Translations under genes and position numbers: made by a program | Assembly: GCA_964036045.1 (NCBI GenBank) | Contig: OZ038385.1 | Location: 19,401,079-19,465,078, forward strand | Source: Eutreptiella sp. 'Long Island Sound 2002' | Lineage: Eukaryota; Euglenozoa; Euglenophyceae; Eutreptiales; Eutreptiaceae | Direction: 5' to 3' | Length of the DNA: 64,000 nt | Shown: positions 57,231 through 64,000 of the stretch, piece after piece | Position numbering within the stretch: position 1 is the stretch's first letter | Layout of the letters: each line of letters starts with the position of its first letter | The notes under the pieces: generated by a model | The model's input: the letters and a program-made list of their open reading frames with translations, nothing else | What the model was told of the DNA's origin: nothing | Database searches by the model: none

Positions 57231-59102
57231 GCTGGCCCCTCCGGACTGGCACCATGACCTGCAGGTATATGCCCACAAGGCGTACCGGGCGGCCTTCGCC
57301 CTCCCACCGTGGACGTACAACGCGTTCCTGCATCTCCCGCTGCACGCTGGCGGCGTCGGATGCCCCTCCCTCCCCCTGCGCAACCTCAGCCTTCTGGTGA
57401 TGACCTACCTGCATGCGTCGGTCAGCCGCAACCCCCTATCACGTGCATCAGCGGTGTACCTCTTGGACACTGTGGCCCCTTTTTCGGAGGGCATGGCCTT
57501 GCGCACGGCCCTGGCCACCCTGCACACGCGCGTCCACACCCACCCTTTCCCCCACCTGCGTGACATGCGCGTGCATGCACACGTTGCCTCCAACCACCCC
57601 TTGCCGGACACCCTGTGGGTTGTGACGGACGGTGCCCTGGCCGGGCATCGAGTTGGCGGTGGGGTTGTCTTCTACAGTCCCCTGCTCGGAATCCTCCAGT
57701 CGTACAGTTTTGGCATATCAGTGGTAGTTGCCACGTCCGCGGATGCAGAGTGGCTGGCCAAACTGGTCGCCCGATCCCTTCTCAAGGGCTGGGAGGGCCA
57801 CGCCAGCTTCCTTGCGGATGCCACCGCATCCATGCACTGCGGATACACCAAGGCCCCCCCCCCTGCCTCCATCCTCAACCACCTCTTCAGGCAGTTGGTC
57901 TCCACCTCGGTAGGGGCCCAGGAATTTTGGATGCAAGCGCAACATGACACAGGTCACACACACACGGTGGCGATGCTCGAGCGGGAAGCCCACCTGCTGG
58001 CCGCACATGGCGCCTCCCGAGCACTGCCCTTCACTGCCCCACTCCTACCTCTATTGCGCGGAGCCGCGCTAGCCACCAACGAGGGGCGACTCCTCCTCAA
58101 TGCACCGCACAGTGTAGCGCGCCTACACGACCAAGCCCTCATCCGAAGGGCGGCGCCCTTGGCAGCGTGGGATACTGCAGCCTGGGACGCCACAGCATTC
58201 TCGACCCTCCTCCTGAACTCCGCCCTCCCCAGGGCACCCCTGGTGCTCGCCTTACGCTTGCGGGCGCTACTGTTTCGCCCCCCCCCCCACCTCCGTGCAT
58301 TACCACACATGCGATTACTGCGACGCACACGTGGACCACCCCTGGTCCCACGTAGCCCGCTCCTGCCCCACGTTTCTCGTGCGCAGCCAGTGGGCATTTG
58401 TGCGCCTCCTCACCACAGTACCCAAGATGGCAGGGGCATACCTGCCTGACGGCACGACCGTCGTGCAACCCGCCGGCAACACCTCCATCACGGTGGCGCT
58501 TGAGACGGACCTACACACGCCATCCCCCCTCCCACCCCACAGGTGGACCGTCTTCTCCCCCTCAGGCCTAGTCAGGTCCGCGCGCCCCTCCTCGGCAGCT
58601 CAGGACGGCACGAGCGACCGTGTTCGTGTAGTCCTGGAGGCAATGGCTGACAACTCCCCCTCACTCACAGACCTACTGATGGTCCTGGACACCCTGGAGT
58701 GGCCCACTCGGCCCGACTCAGCCCTCAACCCACATGTCTCGGAGCTCTGTGCACATGTCCTGCCACTGTCGGTGGCGTTCCTCGATGGACCACGTGCCAC
58801 CTGCAGCACTGGCGCATGCTGGCGGGGGGTCGGCTGCCCATTCGAATGCCCCCCCCCCCCCCACTGCGCGATGGGCCCCCACGGTGACATTTCTGGTCCA
58901 CCCCAATCTGCAAGACCCGTCCATTGCGCACCTTGTGCAGGTTCACCCAGGGCCCCTAGTGATCCTCACCACTGCATCTGCCGTACACCCCTTACTCCTC
59001 ATGCTACCTGAACCCATGAACACTCTGGCCATCCGGCATCACGTGCTCCTATGGGACGCGGCTGTGGTTCACACGCTACCGACTCAAGAACGCTTCCAGT
59101 AA
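57193..59102 (+). pseudogene. LINE RNase H, CCHC knuckle and C-terminal domain
   Basis: The thumb has YRAAFALPPWTYNAFLHLPL and GGVGCPSLPL. RNase H follows: VVTDGA (first Asp, about 57620), SADAEWLA (Glu, about 57733), FLADATAS (second Asp, about 57808), and a His-rich HDTGHTHTV with EAHLLAAHG as the end. After a poly-C frame change, CDYCDAHVDHPWSHVARSC (58307-58363) has spacing C-x2-C-x9-H-x4-C. A further frame change at 58851 leads into hydrophobic text (PLVILTTASAVHPLLLMLPE) and the final stop. Confidence 0.75.
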
Positions 59103-60628
59103 AGAAACACGACCCGCTTTCGGTTCCTTGCGTGCCCCGTGCCCCGAGGCCCTTGCACCATGCCAGCACAAGCACGTCCGCACTAGGAGGTGTATACCCC
59201 GCTCTTGCACCGCTTGGTACAAGGGTGAGTGCGGTGCGCCTGAGCCTAACTTCCCCAAAGCGAGGCACTCCGTGGGCCCCTAAGGCCCTCTTCGGATCGG
59301 GAAGACAAGCCCAAAGCCCAAAGCCCCCCCCCTCCCCGCTGCGGTTCCCCCAAAAAGGAGCTTTTGCTACAGGGCGTTTTCTAGTGGACAAGTTTCTTTT
59401 AACCACTGTCGCCTTCAACCGCCGTTGGTTTCCCTCCAACCGTCGCTGGATACGCTCCAACCGCCGTTGGTTGCCCACCAAGCACCGTCCAATTGTGCGC
59501 CTCAATACTGAGGTGGCTACTGGACGGTCCGAGGTTTGTTTTTTCTTCAAAACGTCCTGTTTTGTCATGCCCGAACCTTCTTTTGACCCCCCCCCTTCCC
59601 ATCTGAGCCCCAGCTCGGCATGCTCCAACGACCCTGCGGACATTGCCGTCCCTGAAGTGCCAGCGGCGGGTGTGGGGGTGGGCGCATGGCGGCAGAGAAC
59701 GTGGTCCAGGACGATTGTGCTTCAGGCAGGTCCCCGTGTCCTCTCCCCCGCCCCTTCCTCCGCCGCAACCGGGTCCCGCTTGCCTCTGGGGCCACACTTG
59801 GGCACGGTGCAGTTGCTTGTTGTAATGACCCTCTGTAGGTACACAGGTTAGTACATGTTCCGTACACTGTGTGTGATGTATACAACTCTCTGCAGCAACG
59901 TGGTACGATGCAGTGACACACCTGATTCCACACGGCAACCAAACAGTATGAAAAAAAGGGGGTGTATAGTCAGTTTTGAAAATGGACCCTCCGGCTCATT
60001 TCCGGCGCAGACACCCCGGCGCAGACACGCGCGGCCAGGCCGGCGCTTGCCCATCGGGCCCCCTCGCAAACGGGATGTGGACCTGCCCGTCTCAGTAGGA
60101 GGCAGCCCTGCCAATCCCTGGGACATCCCGTTCGGGTGGGAAGCGCGGGCCCTCCCTTACAACTCACTTGATTTGCCCCCCCCTTTTGTTCCCAGTCGGG
60201 GTTCAACATGCAGCCGTGTGGAATGGAAACAGCGGTCCCTCGCATTGCTGAGGGTGACCGCCTGCTATGCCCCTTCTCCCCGCATGCCAATGCCCCCCAT
60301 TCCGGAGTAGACAATTATGGCCCGGGCCAATGAGGGGAGGGGGGGGGGGGGTGCACCAACAGCACGTTTCGGCGCCATCTTTGGACCGACAATGTGGACC
60401 ACTCGCTCCTGGAACTGCGAAGCCGACCATGTGGTAGAACGACTGACCCGTGGGAGGAGGGACACCCCCCCCCTGCCCAGGACCCCCCTCCCTCCTCTTC
60501 TTCTAACACATGCTCCCCCAGACCAGTGCGTACAGCCAGAGTATCAACCACCACACTTATTGAGCCCTCATGGCAACCCGCCCCCCCCCCCCTTCCGGTG
60601 TCAGCACAGCCCTTGATCACAGCACAGA
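59103..60628. other. No gene proven; possible gene B exon
   Basis: GC-rich frames at 59590-59850 and 59960-60180 are protein-like, the latter with PVSVGGSPANPWDIPFGWEA, and TTTTGTTCCCAG follows at 60184. They may be tail exons of gene B. Poly-C and poly-G runs lie at 59588, 60178 and 60340. Confidence 0.3.
59399..59490. repeat. CAACCGCCGTTGG minisatellite
   Basis: Three units of CAACCG(C/T)CG(T/C)TGG about 27 bases apart, the same design as at 16880 and 60670. Confidence 0.7.
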
Positions 60629-60775
60629 GCTGTCCTTAAGAAAATTTTTTTTGATAAGGACAGCCCCTAGGGACCACCAACCGCAAACCGCCGCCCACTG
60701 CCCACCGCCAACGGCCACCAACCGCCAACCGCTAACCGCCACCAACCGCCACCGCCAACCGCCAACCGTTGTTCA
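60629..60775. repeat. GCTGTCCTTA hairpin plus CAACCGCC minisatellite
   Basis: GCTGTCCTTA (60629-60638) pairs with TAAGGACAGC (60655-60664) across an A/T-rich loop. About 100 bases of CCAACCGCC units follow at once. This is the same pairing as at 16834-16975. Confidence 0.8.
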
Positions 60776-61776
60776 ATAATGCTTCTGTGGTTTTGTGTCT
60801 TGCCCATGTCTTGACAATGAAGCAGAGAGCGTCCCCATTAAGGTTCTTTTCTGTTCGCGTTATGGACTTTTTTTCTCCCCTTAAGGACACCTTTGCCAAA
60901 GCAGGGCATCCCCCCATTGGAGGGCATTGCTTACGACCATGGTTGTTGCGGTCGTAGTCATCAGAATATATGGTGTGGGGTGTGTCTGAAGGCTGACGGT
61001 GCTGTGTTGCGGGGTGCGGGAAGAGCAGACACTAGTAGCACAAAGACCCGAGAAATTGGGGGCTGCGATGGATATGGCAAGAAAAGAGTGATGAACGATG
61101 GGGGGGCATGGGAGTTGAACAGAGACAGAAAGAGGCGGCGTAGGGCCCATCGTCGAGTATCTGTCCCCAACCTGCATTATTGCCTCTGGGCACAAGCAAG
61201 GCCCTGCCTAGGTACCTCTGTGTCTGGAACTCTCTCTCTCTCTCTCCCTCTGTGTGTGTGTGTCTGTGTGTGTTTCTTCCTTGGTGTCTATTTTTTTTTC
61301 GAAAGGTGCCTCGCCGCCGATGATCATGGGTTTTCTTTGCCTGTCTGCTGGCCTGACGAGAGCACTCAGCGCCATTATAAGTACCTGTTTCTGGTGTATA
61401 TCGTGTGTGTGTGTGGGTGTGTGGGTGTGTGGGTGGGTGGGTGGGTGGGTGTGCAACAGGCTGCGTTAAGAAGGAAGTATTTCCTGAGGGGGGCGGGGGT
61501 TCTGACTGGGTGCTGCTGGGGGCCACTTCCATTCTGGCGCCGAATGAATGCGCCCCATGTGTGTCCCGCATTGGTTGAAAGGGGCGTTGTGAAGTGACAC
61601 TTCGGGATCTGCCTCAACACCACTGCCCCTGCGTGTTTCCCGGAGCAGCCCCATTATCAATTAGAGGACGTACTGTGTTCTGAGCAGCTCCTGAACAGAT
61701 CATGTTCGGGTGTGGGGGCATTGGGAGTGGGGGGGGGAGGGGGTCCAGGTGGGTGCTACGAGGGGCTGCCTTGCCG
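60776..61776. other. No gene proven
   Basis: A (TG)n-rich tract (61250-61272) and GTGTGTGGGTGGG text (61402-61450) are visible. Between them ADDHGFSLPVCWPDESTQRH appears in one frame and MGFLCLSAGLTRALSAIIS in another. Neither can be supported. Confidence 0.35.
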
Positions 61777-61960
61777 AATCACCTTGAAGAGAGATCAGCA
61801 GATCGTGGGCAGCCGTAAGCGCCGTATACCCCTGCTTTTTTTGGGGGGGGGGGGTTTATTGGCGCATCATACCCCAGCGTATGACGTTGGATGTTGGACA
61901 GATCGCAAAATCATCGTTTTGGGGGACAAAATTTGATTTTCCCCCAAAGCCAAAAGGTGG
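61777..61960 (+). repeat. ATCACCTCG-family dispersed repeat, partial copy
   Basis: AATCACCTTGAAGAGAGATC, CGCCGTATACCCC, a G-run, then GCGCATCATACCCCAG follow the same order as 48705-48810. Confidence 0.7.
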
Positions 61961-62167
61961 GTCAAGATTCGTTTGTGGGTGGGCGGGTGTCGCCCTCCCT
62001 TCCCAGGGCCAAACGCCCCCCCCTTCCCCACTCTTACAAACACCGCCTGGTGTGCAACGGGGAGGAGGGGGTGGGGGGCGGTTACCCAGGGCCCTGACTC
62101 CCCCCGCCCCACGCCCACGCGCCTGCGCACGGGGGCGGCAGCCCGTCACCCGCCCCCCGTGTCACAG

Positions 62168-63306
62168 GCGCGTTGCCCCGCGACTCCAGCGTCTGGAGCG
62201 CCCTCGGCCCCAGCGACGGGGCCGCCCCCGCCCTCGCCCCCGCCGCCCGACTCCCGGCGCTGCAGGCGCCCACCGCCCCCCACAGCCCCGGGGCGGCGTC
62301 CCTGGCCAGCCCCCACTCCTGGTCCTCGAGCGTGCCCATCGCCTCCCTCGTGTCCGACAGCCCCCAATCGAACCTCCTGCCCCCCATCCTCCCGAACCTA
62401 TCCTGGCAGCAGCGCCCGGGGGCCCCTCGCGCCGACCCCTCCGGCCACGCCACGCCCGGGGCCGCCCACCACCCGTCCATCGACTCCAGTGCCCACCCGC
62501 CCCCGCCGGTGTTCCTGCCGCGGCACAGCACGTGGATCTTGGGGGTGTCGCGCGCGCCCCCCGCGGCCCAGCGCCGGCCGCCGCCGCCGGACGCCGACCC
62601 CGACAGCCGCCGCGCATCGCAGCGGCTTCGCCAGCCGTCGGCAGGGCCGCAGGGCCCGCGTCTGTCCCTCGCCCCCTCCGCCCGGTCCATCCCGGGCGGC
62701 ACTCTGCCCCGGGCGCCCTCCCACCGGCTCTCGCAGTGGGAGTTCCCAGCCCTGCCTCTCCCCCGCAACGCGTCGACCTACACCGAGGACCTCTCCCCAG
62801 TCCCCCTCCCGCGCCAACCCTCTGCCGCCCCCGGCCCGGCCCTGCCCGAGCGCCAGGCCCCCCGCACCCGGCCCAACGACCCCTCGCCGCCGCGCCGCCT
62901 GTCGCTGGCCATGGGGTCCCTGGCGCTCCCCACCCCCCCACGCCCCGCCAACTCCCGCCTGCAGCGCAGCTCCCCTCTGCCGCGCAATCACCGCGGCGCG
63001 TCGCTCGCGTCGGGCATCGCGGAGGTCTCCGGCCACCCGCGCCGGTCCGTGGACCACCGGCACCGGTCTGCGGACCGGCGGCGCACCCGGTCGACGGACC
63101 TGCGGCCCCGGATCGACAGCACCGCCTTCGCGGGTCTGCCCCCCCGCACTCAGGCCCGCGCCGCCCCCGCCGCCAACCCCCTGCGTGGCCGGCCCAGCCT
63201 CCCACGCTCCGTCTCCGCCGGGCGCGAGGGCCCGCAGGCCCCCCCCGCACCCCCTCAGTACCCCTACAACCCGCTCGCCTGGCAGCCCGGCCGCCGCTAT
63301 CCGTAA
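62168..63306 (+). CDS. Pro/Ser/Arg-rich 3' exon (gene B C-terminus)
   Basis: The acceptor CCCCCCGTGTCACAG (ending 62167) opens a frame of about 379 codons to TAA at 63304-63306. Three frames are open here because of GC content. This one has G or C at almost every third position and the most protein-like text (VFLPRHSTWILGVSRAP, SQWEFPALPLPRNASTYTED, NPLAWQPGRRYP at the end). It is low in hydrophobic residues, rich in Pro, Ser and Arg, with RRLS/RRAS-like possible basophilic kinase sites. That suits a disordered cytoplasmic tail. Entry phase is 1. Its link to exon 47221-47298 is inferred. Confidence 0.55.
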
Positions 63307-63922
63307 CGCCACACCCCAACGCCCGGACTGGGACCCGGCGCCGCCGCCGGGTGCGCTGCCCTTGTTGCGGGGCCTCGTGTCGCGCGGGCACGGGAGCTCT
63401 CAGGGCTCAGTTCCGGGCCATGTCCCGCGCTCGGCCGATACAGTGCAGTCTTCCCAGGCCTCGGGTACCCTCAGGCCGCGCGCCCCCAATGCCACGGGGC
63501 AACCAACCCTTCAATGCCCAATCTTCGCCGGCAGCAACCGATCCAACAACGCAAAAGAAGTGCGGCAGGGCTTTGGTTTTTAGTGGACAAGAGGGTCCGT
63601 TTGAGTATGGCCCTCATCGTGCACGATGATATATTCCTGTTTCATAGGATATGTTCTTAACTGCTTTGATTTAGAGAACTGTAACGAGTAATATCAAGGG
63701 AAAATTTTAGACCAGGACAGATTTCCCTCGTACCAAATATTTCCTTCAAATGCTATGTCCAAAGGATGTGCACCGGACACACACTGCAGGGGGTTTGTCT
63801 GCGTGCTACATATCATGCGAATGCACAACATGGAGATGAGACGCGGTGTCAACTGACACTGTGTTCTCTGTAGGCACTCAAGACTGACAACGCTCGCAGC
63901 GGAGGACTGCCGGACTCGTCAG
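63307..63922. other. 3' flank of the GC-rich exon; no gene recognised
   Basis: GC-rich to about 63570, then AT-richer from 63600. An AATATC/AATAT-type stretch near 63690 could belong to a 3' untranslated region. No motif was found. Confidence 0.4.
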
Positions 63923-64000
63923 GGCTAGCCCCGGACACCCCGGGGGTAGCCCCGGAACCTCCCAGGCTAGCCCCGGACACCCTGGGGCTAGCCCTGGACT
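63923..64000 (+). repeat. Minisatellite of about 22 bases, cut by the window end
   Basis: Units of GGCTAGCCCCGGACACCCC with small variants repeat at least four times. GCTAGC and CCCGGG-like palindromes lie within each unit. Confidence 0.85.

Larger units (their letters stand above)
55839..59102 (+). mobile_element. Non-LTR retrotransposon (LINE) copy with broken ORF2
   Basis: Order along the DNA is reverse transcriptase, thumb, RNase H, CCHC knuckle, C-terminal domain, stop TAA at 59100-59102. Five changes of reading frame break it, four at poly-C runs (near 56411, 56794, 58278 and 58851) and one near 57225. No endonuclease domain or 5' end was found, so the copy is 5'-truncated or its front is diverged. 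RT followed by RNase H and a CCHC motif is known in several LINE clades; I cannot assign one. It has the same strand as the proposed gene B and would lie in its last intron. Confidence 0.8.

Noticed and set aside
56395-58865. Programmed ribosomal frameshifting in the LINE
   Set aside because: Five shifts in both directions at ordinary C-runs are better explained by decay or homopolymer errors than by a recoding signal.
62162-63391. Minus-strand 409-codon ORF opposite the GC-rich exon
   Set aside because: Gly-Arg-Ala text expected from antisense of a Pro/Ser/Arg exon; no motif.
61881-63629. Two other long open frames over the GC-rich 3' exon
   Set aside because: They consist almost wholly of Pro, Arg, Ala and Gly forced by GC content. 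The chosen frame has G/C third positions and mixed residues.

Overview
The window looks like nuclear DNA of a free-living eukaryotic microbe, probably an alga or flagellate; I cannot name the species. The evidence is GT-AG introns with compatible phases, a non-LTR (LINE) retrotransposon, tRNA-derived repeats, very abundant micro- and minisatellites, and coding exons rich in G/C at third positions. A long Ser-Pro stalk of the kind known from algal hydroxyproline-rich glycoproteins points the same way. There are no rRNA genes, operons, CRISPR arrays or other prokaryotic features. A 200-N gap lies at 50442-50641.

The main gene (gene A, + strand) can be followed in six exons over 32 kb: 8530-10291, 11572-15192, 17142-17516, 23232-23449, 29941-30655 and 40478-40701. 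The exons fit in phase. They encode a signal peptide, a glycosyltransferase-A-like domain, a Cys-rich segment, a Ser-Pro/Thr stalk of about 1000 residues, six copies of a roughly 80-residue two-cysteine domain ending in a PG-x-Y-x-V-C-Y type motif, one transmembrane helix and a short cytoplasmic tail. I infer a very large type I surface glycoprotein.

A second, incomplete gene (gene B, + strand) may lie downstream. It would consist of a signal-peptide exon with a good GTGAGT donor (47221-47298), an exon resembling the first half of the gene A domain (about 52261-52479), and a GC-rich Pro/Ser/Arg-rich 3' exon (62168-63306). Linking these is inference. A LINE copy (55839-59102) lies inside this interval and carries reverse transcriptase, RNase H and a CCHC knuckle, split by frame changes mostly at poly-C tracts.

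Most of the rest is repetitive. 0-5 kb holds oppositely oriented arrays of a roughly 120-bp unit, a SINE-like element and a C2H2 zinc-finger ORF. 17.5-23 kb holds decayed coding fragments, including a LINE-type endonuclease remnant. 24-25 kb and 48.7-50.4 kb share a dispersed repeat. 30.7-33.4 kb holds a MITE-like element, a palindromic minisatellite and two tRNA-like SINEs. 33.8-37.9 kb resembles a foldback element built of 20-bp subrepeats with a minus-strand coding exon inside. A 1.14-kb segment is duplicated at 35.5 and 39.2 kb. 41-45.5 kb is dominated by (ACACAT)n and (ACTCA)n tracts and a 0.3-kb duplication. Poly-C and poly-G runs of 8-20 bases occur throughout and often face each other as potential hairpins.
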